A stretch of DNA of 62,771 nucleotides from Verrucomicrobiota bacterium. GTDB taxonomy: Bacteria > Verrucomicrobiota > Kiritimatiellia > UBA8416 > JABMPJ01. This document shows, piece by piece, positions 1 through 7,751 of the stretch. Both the position numbers and the translations under genes were made by a program. Under the pieces are notes generated by a model. That model was not told the DNA's origin. It did no database searches and saw nothing but the letters and a program-made list of their open reading frames with translations. Position 1 is the first letter of the stretch; the number at the start of each line of letters is the position of its first letter. The DNA lies in contig JABGQM010000027.1 of NCBI GenBank assembly GCA_018648805.1, positions 1-62,771 of the forward strand. The letters run 5' to 3'.

Positions 1-653
1 CTGAACGCCGAATCCGCCCTGATCGAATCAAGCGTCTCATCCAGTCTGGCGATCTGTATGCCGACCATCACGCTAATGCGGTCTTCGTGCTGCGTTCCAG
101 AGATAATGCTCCGGTCGGCGCTGAACTGCGAGGGAGCGGCCCTCGCCCCTGGCGTGGTATGGCACCCGGCTCACGAAAGGACCTCGGCTACTTCTCAGTC
201 CGTGAGGCCCGTGTCGATGGCATCATCCTCTGTGAGTCCGCCATCGATGCCATCAGTTGCTCACTGATCCATCCTCGGCGCTGGTGCCTCTCCACCGCCG
301 GAGCCAGGCCTGCCCCTGCCTGGTTGCCGGCCATTATCAGTCACGGACTGCCGGTCTATTGCGGCTTCGATGCCGACTCCACTGGTGATGATATGGCTGA
401 TGCGATGATCGAACGCTATCCCGCCATCAAACGCCTGCGGCCACCGACACACGACTGGAACGACAGCAGGACGCTGACGGGCCGCCCATATCACCCGTCA
501 ACACGGCTTCCGGAGAAGATAAACATAACGATATACCAGCACCCGATTCTGCAGCGGCCTCTGCCCGAGGTCCGAAGCCTTTTGTCGCAGCCAATCCACA
601 ACCCGAAGAGTCGGACACGCTGGAAACAGTGGAGGACCCCATACCACCAGTAG
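1..653 (+). CDS. Toprim-domain (DUF3991-like) protein, 5' end outside window
   Basis: The reading frame is already open at base 3, so the gene starts before the window. The visible part begins with a primase-associated DUF3991-type stretch ('LYADHHANAVFVLR', then 'GMAPGSRKDLGYF'). A toprim core follows: 'ILCESAIDAIS' carries the catalytic Glu, and 'GFDADSTGDD' is the DxD metal site. Toprim proteins of this type are found in replication or mobilisation modules of mobile elements and bind nucleic acid with Mg2+. The last 60 or so codons, after 'HDWNDS', have a composition unlike the rest, while the neighbouring frame reads as a plausible Pro/Ala/Glu linker into the next gene. The true C-terminus is therefore in doubt. 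The overlap with the ParB-like gene is 25 bp if that gene starts at its GTG. Confidence 0.75.
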   Translation, partial: ERRIRPDRIKRLIQSGDLYADHHANAVFVLRSRDNAPVGAELRGSGPRPWRGMAPGSRKDLGYFSVREARVDGIILCESAIDAISCSLIHPRRWCLSTAGARPAPAWLPAIISHGLPVYCGFDADSTGDDMADAMIERYPAIKRLRPPTHDWNDSRTLTGRPYHPSTRLPEKINITIYQHPILQRPLPEVRSLLSQPIHNPKSRTRWKQWRTPYHQ

Positions 654-1645
654 AAGATGTGCAGGCATCCGATACATACTCGGACAATAGTGCTGTCGCC
701 CAGGAGGCCATCTCGCTTTCCGCGATTGGCATCAGTCGGTGGAATCGGTCCTACGAAACGACCCAGGACGATGCGTACGTGGCAGGCCTGAAGAAGAGCA
801 TAGAAAACGATGGGCTGATGCACCCAGTTACACTTGTGCGAGATAGCGACGACAGGAAAGTGCCCTACAAGGCCATTGCCGGCGCCGGTCGTTTAGCGGC
901 CATCACACAGATCAGAGAGGTGGACAGCGTACTTAAGCCCGGTGAATACCGACTGCTTGATGGTGTCACTGAGGCAGACACTGAAGCCTGTACACGAATC
1001 AGCGTGAGTGAGAATGAGGTCCGGCGAGCGTCCTCCGTCATAGAGACGGCGCGTCACGCGCAGCGCCTCATGAAGGCCGAAGGGCTTAAGAAAAACAAGC
1101 TCTGCGAGCTCCTTCGGATCCCCCGCGAAACCGTTGGTAAACTGATCGACCTCTGCGCCCATTTCGATCAACTTCCGGACTGCTGGCAGACGGATCTGAA
1201 AGCAGTGCCGGGACGTGAGTCAGATCACACTCCGAAAATCACCCGCTCTCACTGGGACAAGATCTCGGCCAGGGTGAATGAGGCGAAGCGGGTCACTCCA
1301 AAGCTGAAGAAGGCGATGGTGCGGGCACACAAGGACGGCTTATCGGTCGCACAGTTCGTCGATATGTTGCCCGCTAAGAATGGGTCTGGCGTTGGAAAGA
1401 AGCCGCCGAATACCAAGGCACCAGACAAGAAGAAAGATCGTAAGCCTGCCGCCCCCCCCACGCCGGCTTCCGAGCCGAAGACACCGGAGGGTTGCATCCG
1501 ACAAGCAGTGGCTTTGCTTGACGAGGCGGTCACGCTCCTGGGATCAGATCAACATACAACGAAAGGCCTCATCCAAATGGCGGCAACACAGGTTTCGGGT
1601 CTGCTGGACGCACTGGGACAGGAGGTCGCTGATGCCACAGCGTAA
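629..1645 (+). CDS. ParB-like nuclease/partition-domain protein
   Basis: A 338-residue protein. The N-terminal half has a ParB/Srx-like layout: a short motif around 'GLMHPVTLVRDSDDRK', then 'YKAIAGAGRLAAI', equivalent to the family's GxRRxxA box. A helix-turn-helix follows near 'KKNKLCELLRIPRETVGKL'. The C-terminus is a basic, Pro-rich linker and a short helical tail. ParB-like proteins on elements act in partition, CTP-dependent DNA clamping or replication control. Which of these applies here is unknown. The GTG at 629 is the first conventional start, but the frame is open back to 401 with a natural-looking linker. A longer product, or a fusion with the preceding toprim gene by frameshift, is possible. 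The next gene overlaps by 14 bp, so the three are co-transcribed. Confidence 0.72.
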   Translation: MEDPIPPVEDVQASDTYSDNSAVAQEAISLSAIGISRWNRSYETTQDDAYVAGLKKSIENDGLMHPVTLVRDSDDRKVPYKAIAGAGRLAAITQIREVDSVLKPGEYRLLDGVTEADTEACTRISVSENEVRRASSVIETARHAQRLMKAEGLKKNKLCELLRIPRETVGKLIDLCAHFDQLPDCWQTDLKAVPGRESDHTPKITRSHWDKISARVNEAKRVTPKLKKAMVRAHKDGLSVAQFVDMLPAKNGSGVGKKPPNTKAPDKKKDRKPAAPPTPASEPKTPEGCIRQAVALLDEAVTLLGSDQHTTKGLIQMAATQVSGLLDALGQEVADATA

Positions 1646-3410
1646 GCCCGAGGCGAAAAGAAGTGTGCGGGCGAATGGTGACGTGGCGGAGCGTGCCGCC
1701 ACGCCCGCTGCCACACAGACCGACATGACGATCGCCCCAGACGGTCATACCGTTACCGTAACCGTCAGCGTGACTATCCCTGGAGACGGATCAACACCTG
1801 CGGCCGCCCGACTACCCTTACGCAAACCTGGATTGAGAAACCATTCGACGACAGACGCAAGAGCCAAGCAGATGGAAAGTATTATACGCGCCAACGGCTT
1901 AGCAGCCGTGCGGGCGGAACACGTAATCGAGTGTATGCCCGATCACGAGCTGTTTTGCACGCCAATGGGAGAGCCGTTTATCACCATGGACGTAAGCGGA
2001 CACCAAGAGACGTGGCCGGTACAGTCACCCCGTGTACGGCGCATCATGCGCGCATGCTACCGCAACGTATACGACTTCCATTTGCCAGCGGCGAGGATCG
2101 ATACGGCGATGCGATGGATGGAAGCAGATGCGTTAACGGAGCCAACAGAAACAACCTTTACGAGGGTCGGGCAATGTGGCGACGAGATCTATCTCGACCT
2201 GTGTAATGACGCGTGGCAGGCAATTCGGATCACACCGGACGGATGGCAGATAGTCGACCAATGCCCGGTACGGTTCGTGCGGCATAGCGGAATGCAGGTG
2301 TTGCCCATGCCGCTTGCAGGCGGCAGCATTGATCAATTGCGCCCCCTGCTTAACCTACCCGATGACGATGCCTGGATTCTTATCGTGTCCTGGATCTTCG
2401 GTACGCTCAGCCCGGCCGGGGCGTATCCGCTGCTCGTGTTGAGCGGCGAACATGACTCGGCGAAGTCTTCCGCGTGCCGGATGGCGCGCCAAGTTATCGA
2501 CCCAAGCGCAACGCCATTACGATCACCTCCGAGGGACGAAGAGGATCTGATCGTCGCTGCCCAGCGCACGCATATTTTGGGGTACGACAACTTGTCGACG
2601 ATCTCGCCGGGTCTCAGCGATAGCCTGTGTCGGGTAGCAACCGGTGGAGCCCTAGGCGCCCGCCGGCGCCACAAGAACCGTGAGGAGGTCGTGCTGAGCG
2701 CACGGCGGCCCATCGTACTGAACGGGATAGGCGATGATCTAGTTGAGCGTGATGACCTGTGCAGCCGCTGCATCATGGTTCGGCCGCCCTCAATACCCAA
2801 ATCCCGGCGCTTGACCGAACGTGCCCTCCGTGCCCGCTTCAGCAAGATTCATCCACACGTTCTGGGGGCGTTTCTGAATGCCGCTGTTACCGCGCTACGG
2901 AGAATCGGAAAAGTCGATGCCGCTGATCTACCCCGCATGGCGGATTTCGCCACATGGGTGATCGCGGGAGAGCCAGCCTTACCGTGGAAGCCAGGGCAGT
3001 TCCGTGAAGCCTACGAGCGGAACATTTCGCGCCTGACCGCAATGAGGCTCGAGGGGAATCCACTGTGTCGGGTCTTGAGGGCATTGATGCAACAGACAGA
3101 AGGTACGTGGTCCGGCACGGCTGAGGAGCTGTACGCTGAGCTCTACGGTAAAGTCTCGTCCAAGATGCGTCAGACCAAGGCATGGCCTGCCAGGCCAATC
3201 ACCTTGAGGGGCGACCTGACCCGATTAGCACCGTCCCTTCGGTCGATAGAGGGAATCGACGTGCAGGCGTCTGCATCAGATGACGTGCTCATAATTACGT
3301 CATGGACCTCTGACCCAACCGCCCGGCCCGAATTGAACGGCGTCGGGCGGACGACAACACCACGGACCGGCGGGAGCCGGAGACCGGGTAATACGCGTGA
3401 TGAACGCTGA
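1632..3410 (+). CDS. Primase-associated P-loop ATPase of mobile elements
   Basis: 592 residues from the ATG at 1632, chosen because a GGAGG sits 7 bp upstream and it overlaps the end of the ParB-like gene by 14 bp. The longer in-frame ORF from 1380 lies inside that gene. A divergent Walker A, 'GEHDSAKSS' at about residues 272-280, has Ala where the usual Gly stands. Downstream are 'ILGYDNLS', a Walker-B-like acidic position, and 'RRPIVLNGIGD', a sensor-like Asn. This layout is known in ATPases of plasmids and prophages next to primase or toprim genes, where they probably act as a replicative helicase or loader. The first ~120 residues are low-complexity. The exact biochemical role is inferred. 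Confidence 0.7.
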   Translation: MPQRKPEAKRSVRANGDVAERAATPAATQTDMTIAPDGHTVTVTVSVTIPGDGSTPAAARLPLRKPGLRNHSTTDARAKQMESIIRANGLAAVRAEHVIECMPDHELFCTPMGEPFITMDVSGHQETWPVQSPRVRRIMRACYRNVYDFHLPAARIDTAMRWMEADALTEPTETTFTRVGQCGDEIYLDLCNDAWQAIRITPDGWQIVDQCPVRFVRHSGMQVLPMPLAGGSIDQLRPLLNLPDDDAWILIVSWIFGTLSPAGAYPLLVLSGEHDSAKSSACRMARQVIDPSATPLRSPPRDEEDLIVAAQRTHILGYDNLSTISPGLSDSLCRVATGGALGARRRHKNREEVVLSARRPIVLNGIGDDLVERDDLCSRCIMVRPPSIPKSRRLTERALRARFSKIHPHVLGAFLNAAVTALRRIGKVDAADLPRMADFATWVIAGEPALPWKPGQFREAYERNISRLTAMRLEGNPLCRVLRALMQQTEGTWSGTAEELYAELYGKVSSKMRQTKAWPARPITLRGDLTRLAPSLRSIEGIDVQASASDDVLIITSWTSDPTARPELNGVGRTTTPRTGGSRRPGNTRDER

Positions 3411-3449
3411 TGGAGAAAGTGTTACCGATGACAAAACGAGGTGAAACCT

Positions 3450-3752
3450 ATGAGTATTGCTGTAGAGACACTGAAACCCCTCCTGAACGGGATGGGGTTC
3501 AACGAGGGGCGAATTGATGCGGCTCCGGCCGTCCTGAAGGGTGATGACGGTCAACCGGTGGTTGACGAGCCACTACTGTGGCAGAAGGAGGTTTGTTCGG
3601 AGCTGAACATATCGCACACCACACTCAGGCGGATCAGTCCACCCTCATATCAAGTGGGCGGACGGAAACGCTACAAGCTGAGCGAGGTACTGGACCACAT
3701 GGCAGACCCATCTACATCAGACCATACAGCAGGTACGCGGGGTGCAGAATGA
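3450..3752 (+). CDS. Small helix-turn-helix DNA-binding protein
   Basis: 100 residues from the ATG at 3450, preceded by GAGGTG 6 bp upstream. A GTG at 3441 in the same frame would add three residues. The second half, 'WQKEVCSELNISHTTLRRI' followed by 'GGRKRYKLSEVLDHM', is the winged-HTH/MerR-like pattern of excisionase and AlpA-type regulators. Its stop overlaps the next gene's start (ATGA). The likely role is to regulate, or to act as an architectural factor for, replication or excision of the element. There is no evidence for a specific target site. Confidence 0.6.
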   Translation: MSIAVETLKPLLNGMGFNEGRIDAAPAVLKGDDGQPVVDEPLLWQKEVCSELNISHTTLRRISPPSYQVGGRKRYKLSEVLDHMADPSTSDHTAGTRGAE

Positions 3753-4087
3753 ACAATGATGAGACGAAAAAGGACGTGAGCTTTGATCTGCTAATCCCGG
3801 CATTTCAGGCCGCAACTCCTGACCGCCGTGCGGAAGCGCTAGCCCTATTGCGGGATGAGGGTGACGCGGAGGGCGAAGAAGATACAACCGAGACATGGAT
3901 GAGCCAGACAGAACTGGCCAACCATTTCGGAGTACACCCCGTGACAATCGGTCGGTGGAATCTGCCCTGCGTTCGAGAACACGGGCGGCCCCGGTATTGC
4001 CTATCCGTGATCGAGAACCATATGAAGAGTCGCTCGTTCAAAGGCCGGATCTGTGCACTAAAACATGATAGAGCTCGGAGAACATGA
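3749..4087 (+). CDS. Second small HTH protein, translationally coupled
   Basis: 112 residues. The start at 3749 overlaps the preceding stop in an ATGA arrangement, so translation is probably coupled. The N-terminal half is acidic and helical. The C-terminal half, 'MSQTELANHFGVHPVTIGRW' followed by 'EHGRPRYCLSVIENHM', is another MerR/excisionase-like HTH with wing. Two consecutive but different HTH proteins suggest a regulatory pair for the element. A longer ORF in this frame from 3578 overlaps the previous gene and is not needed. Confidence 0.6.
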   Translation: MNNDETKKDVSFDLLIPAFQAATPDRRAEALALLRDEGDAEGEEDTTETWMSQTELANHFGVHPVTIGRWNLPCVREHGRPRYCLSVIENHMKSRSFKGRICALKHDRARRT

Positions 4088-4250
4088 GCATCGGCATGCT
4101 GTAGCTGAGCCAGAGGAACTCGGTATTTTGATGGCCTTGAGGCAGCTGTAGCTGGATTCCATAGCCAAGTCGGAAGAAAGAAATGAACTTATGAATATGG
4201 GCCGCTGTTATGGAAACTACGCAGCTCAGCCCTCGAAATTGGAGACCACA
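4088..4250 (+). other. Intergenic leader before radical SAM gene
   Basis: About 160 bp with no convincing ORF on either strand. It includes two near copies of the 8-mer 'gctgtagctg' (around 4098 and 4145). No clear sigma70-type promoter was identified. An in-frame ATG at 4191 could extend the following gene by 20 residues. Confidence 0.35.
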
Positions 4251-5057
4251 ATGAATAATACAGATCAGCCAGCAGCCGCACACGGCACAGGTGAATGGGC
4301 AGCGTCCAACATCAATGTTCAGGCCGGGTGTGAACACGATTGCCGGTACTGTTATAACAAAAGAATGGCGATTCAATTCGGTCGCGCAACACCGAAATCG
4401 TGGGCTAGCCCGGTGCCGAACAACGCCGCGATCAACAAAGACTATCAGCGGCGGGATGGAACACTAATGTTTCCGTCCTCCCACGACATCACACCGGTGA
4501 ATATTGAAGCATGCCTGATCGTCCTCCGAAAGTTGCTTTCAGCCGGAAACAAGGTGCTGATCGTGAGCAAACCACATTTGGAGTGTATCCAACGCATCTG
4601 CGATGAACTGGTTGAATACAAGGCACAGATCTTGTTCCGGTTCACCATTGGATCTGCAGATGATTCGGTACTGAAGCTCTGGGAGCCAGATGCGCCTGCG
4701 TTTGCAGAACGTGTGGCGTGTCTACGGCGAGTCCATGAATTGGGCTTCGAGACCAGCGTGTCGTGCGAGCCCATGCTGGATGCAAACATCGACGATGTGA
4801 TCACGGCAGTTGAGCCGCACGTCACCGACGCGATCTGGCTCGGGCGGGCAAACAGGCTTCGCCACACGCTAGCGATGACATGTCCGGGCGATGCAGAGAT
4901 GCGGCGTCGTGCCGACAAGCTCATTTCCACCTGGGATAACCCGGCCGTGAAAGCGCTATATGAGCGGTACAAACACAATCCAATGATCCGGTGGAAAGAC
5001 TCGGTCAAAAAAGTGGTTGGCTTGGTGCGTCCTGCCGAGAAAGGGCTGGATATCTAA
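4251..5057 (+). CDS. Radical SAM protein (SplB/COG1533-like), probable cargo
   Basis: 268 residues from the ATG at 4251, which has GGAG about 6 bp upstream; an upstream ATG at 4191 is the alternative. The CxxxCxxC cluster 'CEHDCRYC' (Cys27, 31, 34) would bind the [4Fe-4S] cluster that cleaves S-adenosylmethionine. Later segments 'VLIVSKPHLECIQRI', 'FRFTIGSADDSVLKLWEP' and 'GFETSVSCEPMLD' follow a radical SAM TIM-barrel order resembling the spore photoproduct lyase-like group. There is no second Cys cluster, so it is not a SPASM-type sulfatase maturase. It is flanked by HTH genes inside the integrative element, so nucleic-acid repair, modification or defence is plausible but unproven. Confidence 0.68.
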   Translation: MNNTDQPAAAHGTGEWAASNINVQAGCEHDCRYCYNKRMAIQFGRATPKSWASPVPNNAAINKDYQRRDGTLMFPSSHDITPVNIEACLIVLRKLLSAGNKVLIVSKPHLECIQRICDELVEYKAQILFRFTIGSADDSVLKLWEPDAPAFAERVACLRRVHELGFETSVSCEPMLDANIDDVITAVEPHVTDAIWLGRANRLRHTLAMTCPGDAEMRRRADKLISTWDNPAVKALYERYKHNPMIRWKDSVKKVVGLVRPAEKGLDI

Positions 5058-5067
5058 ACAGGTAACC

Positions 5068-5094
5068 GCCTTGCACGGTCGATCCCGTGCGAGG
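5068..5094 (+). terminator. Hairpin after radical SAM gene (no T tract)
   Basis: An 11-bp stem with one G-T pair (GCCTTGCACGG paired with CCGTGCGAGGC) and a short loop begins 10 bp after the radical SAM stop. No run of T follows, so it may be a transcript-stabilising hairpin and not an intrinsic terminator. Confidence 0.35.
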
Positions 5095-5208
5095 CAGAGA
5101 TTGACGCTGGGCAGCTTGTCCAGTGATTTGAAGGGCGAGTGCCCATACGAGACTGCCCCTACTGGGGTGGCCATTACAATAAGGAGATGTGAGTGATGAA
5201 GATCGGAA

Positions 5209-5493
5209 ATGGTGATGAATACAGAAACAGAAAAGTTGGACAGTGGATGTGCCCGTTTGGCACATCAGGATGGGGTGGTCTATGCTGGCGGTAATGGAGG
5301 TGATCGCTTGCTCGACGTCAGCACAGTGGCCGAGATATTGAGCTGTTCTGAGCGGACAGTATGGCGATGGCGCGATGAAGGGTGGTTGCCCAAATCAATC
5401 ACGATCAAGCGGGTGGTCCGGTGGTCCCGTAAGGCCATCATGGCATGGATTGACGCGGGGTGCCCGAGGACGCGTGCAGAAGGGAGAGTATAG
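5209..5493 (+). CDS. Excisionase/AlpA-like HTH protein
   Basis: 94 residues. The core 'LDVSTVAEILSCSERTVWRW' followed by 'GWLPKSITIKRVVRWSRKAI' is the canonical HTH_17/excisionase pattern: a short HTH and a wing with a basic strand. It sits immediately upstream (2 bp) of the integrase. That is the usual place for a recombination directionality factor, so it is the best excisionase candidate of the three small HTH proteins. The start at the ATG 5209 has a GATCGGA upstream; an ATG at 5215 is an alternative. Confidence 0.68.
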   Translation: MVMNTETEKLDSGCARLAHQDGVVYAGGNGGDRLLDVSTVAEILSCSERTVWRWRDEGWLPKSITIKRVVRWSRKAIMAWIDAGCPRTRAEGRV

Positions 5494-5495
5494 TC

Positions 5496-6950
5496 ATGGC
5501 CAGCACGGAGAGAATAGCAAACGGCACGGGAGTCAACTACGCGATCAGGTTGAGCCCGAGCGAGAGCTACGCCCGGCCCCGTATTCGGCTGGGCAAGGTC
5601 ACGAGGCGGCAAGCGAACACGGCGCGGGGACATGTCGAACAGCTCATTGCTTGCAGGCGAACCGGTTCGGCAATGCCCCCTGCCACCCAGCAGTGGGTGG
5701 CAGGACTGGACAAGAAGCTTCGATCCCGGCTTCGGGATCTGGAGCTCCTGGCTCCAGATAATGGCGATGGGATCACTGTCGGGGACTGGACGACGGAGTA
5801 TATACGCAAGCGTACGGATCTCAAGGAACGGACGCGGGTCAAACTGCTGCATGCGAGGACATCGCTGATGGAGTTCCTTGAGGACGATACGCCGATCGCG
5901 GCGTTCACCGCCGGGCATGCCGACGACTTCAGGTTGTTCCTGCTCGACAAGGGGCTGGCCGAGGCGACTGTCAGGAGGCGTTGCAAGCGCGGCAAACAAT
6001 TCTTCGCTGCCGCGATCAAGCGGGGCTACATCGCGAACAACCCGTTCGCCGATGTACCGACCAGCAACGTGGCCAACGAGAGCCGACGTGTGTTCATTGA
6101 CCGCGATACGATCAACGCAGTCATTGATGCCTGTCCGAATCATCAGTGGCGGTTGATCTTTGCCCTGGCCCGCTACGGCGGGCTCCGGATGCCATCGGAG
6201 ATCCAGGGGCTGGGGTGGTCCGACATCGACTGGACCAAGAAGCAGTTCAGGGTGCACAGCCCGAAGACCGAACACATCGAAGGCAAGCAGTTCCGTGATG
6301 TGCCGTTGTTTCCGGAACTCGTGCCGTACTTCAAGGCATGGAAGCAACAGCGACAGGAGGGCAAGCCACTCGTGTTTCCTGCGCTGGTCAAGCGTGGCAA
6401 TCTGCGGCAGTACGCGCACCGTATCATCCGGAATGCAGGGATCGAGCCGTGGACTCGGGTGTACCAGAACCTACGTGCAAGCCGTGAGACTGAATTGGTC
6501 GAGGATTTTCCTGTCCACGTCGTGACGGCATGGTTAGGTAACACGCCGGACGTTGCAGCCAAGCACTACCTGAGCGTCTTGCCGACCCATCTGGAGCGGG
6601 CTGTATCCGAAAGGGGCTCGAACAAGGGCTGCGAGAATGGGACGGATATGGGACACACTATGGCTGTCACGGGGTGTCAGGCGTCGACAACGAAAAATCA
6701 GGATTCGTCAGAAGCGTCTGATGTGGAGGCAGTTGACACCGAATGTCAACAAGAGGCAATTCCCGGCAAAAGCGGGTTGGTACCCCGGAGAGGACTCGAA
6801 CCTCCTACCTCAAGATTAGGAATCTTGCGCTCTGTCCAGGTGAGCTACCGGGGTATGCTGGATAGCGGGGAGAAGGGTACGATAACCTGCGGGCATGGTC
6901 AAGGTGCTGGGTCTGTGATCTCTGTGCAGGCGGATGCGCATCCCGATTAA
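5496..6950 (+). CDS. Tyrosine recombinase / integrase
   Basis: 484 residues if the whole frame is used. Catalytic elements visible: Arg231 in 'RYGGLRMPSEIQ', Lys257 in 'SPKTEH', Arg330 in 'NLRASRET', and the nucleophile Tyr358 in 'AAKHYLS'. The usual His before the second Arg is Asn here ('NLRASR'). The phrase pattern 'GGLR-PSE' and 'SPKTEHIEGK' is familiar from planctomycete-type phage integrases. The start at the ATG 5496 follows AGGGAGA. The catalytic domain is complete by about residue 370; beyond residue 425 the frame reads antisense through tRNA-Arg, giving the tell-tale 'RRGLEPPTS' tail. Its C-terminus is therefore partly encoded by the attachment site and flanking chromosome. It would catalyse integration and excision of the element. 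Confidence 0.85.
   Translation: MASTERIANGTGVNYAIRLSPSESYARPRIRLGKVTRRQANTARGHVEQLIACRRTGSAMPPATQQWVAGLDKKLRSRLRDLELLAPDNGDGITVGDWTTEYIRKRTDLKERTRVKLLHARTSLMEFLEDDTPIAAFTAGHADDFRLFLLDKGLAEATVRRRCKRGKQFFAAAIKRGYIANNPFADVPTSNVANESRRVFIDRDTINAVIDACPNHQWRLIFALARYGGLRMPSEIQGLGWSDIDWTKKQFRVHSPKTEHIEGKQFRDVPLFPELVPYFKAWKQQRQEGKPLVFPALVKRGNLRQYAHRIIRNAGIEPWTRVYQNLRASRETELVEDFPVHVVTAWLGNTPDVAAKHYLSVLPTHLERAVSERGSNKGCENGTDMGHTMAVTGCQASTTKNQDSSEASDVEAVDTECQQEAIPGKSGLVPRRGLEPPTSRLGILRSVQVSYRGMLDSGEKGTITCGHGQGAGSVISVQADAHPD
6778..6854 (-). tRNA. tRNA-Arg (anticodon CCT)
   Basis: The minus strand folds as a full cloverleaf: acceptor ACCCCGG/CCGGGGT (6848-6854 with 6782-6788), a D-arm GCTC/GAGC, an anticodon stem CAAGA/TCTTG with loop TTCCTAA (anticodon CCT), a 5-nt variable loop and a T-arm GGAGG-TTCGAGT-CCTCT. 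Discriminator A and an encoded CCA follow (6778-6781). It decodes AGG. The integrase lies against its 3' end, so the tRNA 3' part is the likely attB core and has been restored by the element. Confidence 0.93.
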
Positions 6951-7067
6951 CCGCTCGCGAATCGCGGGCCGCCGCGCCATAATGGGTCCTTTAAGAAGTC
7001 GCCGTCCGCGACGACTCTTTCGGAAACCAGAACCAGCGGCTGAACCAGGACGAATGGAGCAAGGTAT
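6855..7067. other. tRNA upstream region and leader of yceH
   Basis: About 210 bp with no independent gene; the integrase frame ends inside it at 6950. It must hold the tRNA-Arg promoter on the minus strand and the promoter of the following + strand gene. No clear -35/-10 pair could be picked with confidence. Confidence 0.35.
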
Positions 7068-7721
7068 ATGGATACGGTTTTGAGTGAGATTGAAGCGCGC
7101 GTACTGGGCTGTCTGATCGAGAAGTCAATGGCCACGCCGGAGTACTACCCCTTGACCCTGAAATCGCTGACGGCAGCGTGCAACCAGAAGTCGAATCGCG
7201 AACCGGTCATGGCTCTGACTGAGGAGGCGGTGGCCTCGGCGCTCAATGGACTGCGCTATACGCATCACCTGGTCTACCAGCTCTCAGTGGCCGGCAGTCG
7301 CGTGGCCCGGTTCGCGCACGACGCAGTAAAGCAACTGCCGCTAACCGATCTCGATCTCGCGTTGATGTGCGAGCTGATGCTACGCGGTCCCCAGACCGCA
7401 GGCGAGTTGCGCACCCATGCCCGGCGGCTGTGTGAGGTCGAAAGTGTGCCCCTCGTTGTCGAGACCATGGACGGCCTGGCCGCACTACAGCCCGATGCGA
7501 TGGTCGTCAAGCTCCCGCCGGCACCCGGACATCGTGAACCACGCTATGCCCAGCTCCTCAACGGCGAGGTCGATGCCGGACCGGAACCTGGCCCCCCGCC
7601 CTGTCCAACACCGCTGCGAGACGAACGTGTGGCGGCCTTGGAAGACAAAGTCGAGCAGCTGCAGAGCGACGTACAGTCCCTGCGCACGTCGTTCGACGAC
7701 TTCCGAACACAGTTTGAATAG
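7068..7721 (+). CDS. yceH: YceH family protein (DUF480)
   Basis: 217 residues, near the family's usual length. The N-terminus 'EIEARVLGCLIEKSMATPEYYPLTLKSL' together with 'ACNQKSNREPVM' is diagnostic for YceH/DUF480, which folds as two winged-helix domains. The C-terminus ends in a short coiled coil ('ALEDKVEQLQSDVQSLR'). The function is unknown; homologs are conserved single genes in proteobacteria and the PVC group. The ATG at 7068 has GGAG 9 bp upstream. It is convergent with the isomerase-like gene and appears to be the first ordinary chromosomal gene beyond the attachment site. Confidence 0.88.
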   Translation: MDTVLSEIEARVLGCLIEKSMATPEYYPLTLKSLTAACNQKSNREPVMALTEEAVASALNGLRYTHHLVYQLSVAGSRVARFAHDAVKQLPLTDLDLALMCELMLRGPQTAGELRTHARRLCEVESVPLVVETMDGLAALQPDAMVVKLPPAPGHREPRYAQLLNGEVDAGPEPGPPPCPTPLRDERVAALEDKVEQLQSDVQSLRTSFDDFRTQFE

Positions 7722-7751
7722 CACGCCCGGGCGATAACCACGTCCGAAGCT

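Larger units (their letters stand above)
1..6781. mobile_element. Right part of an integrative element inserted at tRNA-Arg(CCT)
   Basis: All eight genes from the left edge to the tRNA are on the + strand. They form a typical integrative set: toprim protein, ParB-like protein, primase-associated ATPase, small HTH proteins, excisionase-like HTH and tyrosine recombinase. The recombinase lies directly against the 3' end of a tRNA-Arg gene, the usual arrangement for an element that integrates into a tRNA 3' half. A radical SAM gene appears to be cargo. The left attachment site and any conjugation genes are outside the window, so it cannot be said whether this is an ICE, an IME or a satellite. The right limit is set by the tRNA and not by a seen direct repeat. 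Confidence 0.75.

Noticed and set aside
87..653. Toprim gene as a complete gene starting at the ATG at 87
   Set aside because: The frame is open to the window edge and the residues before Met fit the conserved DUF3991-like region, so it is a partial gene.
4251..5057. Radical SAM protein as the anaerobic sulfatase-maturing enzyme for the 12 sulfatases
   Set aside because: It has only the first Cys cluster and lacks the C-terminal SPASM Cys motifs. It resembles SplB-type proteins and sits on a mobile element.
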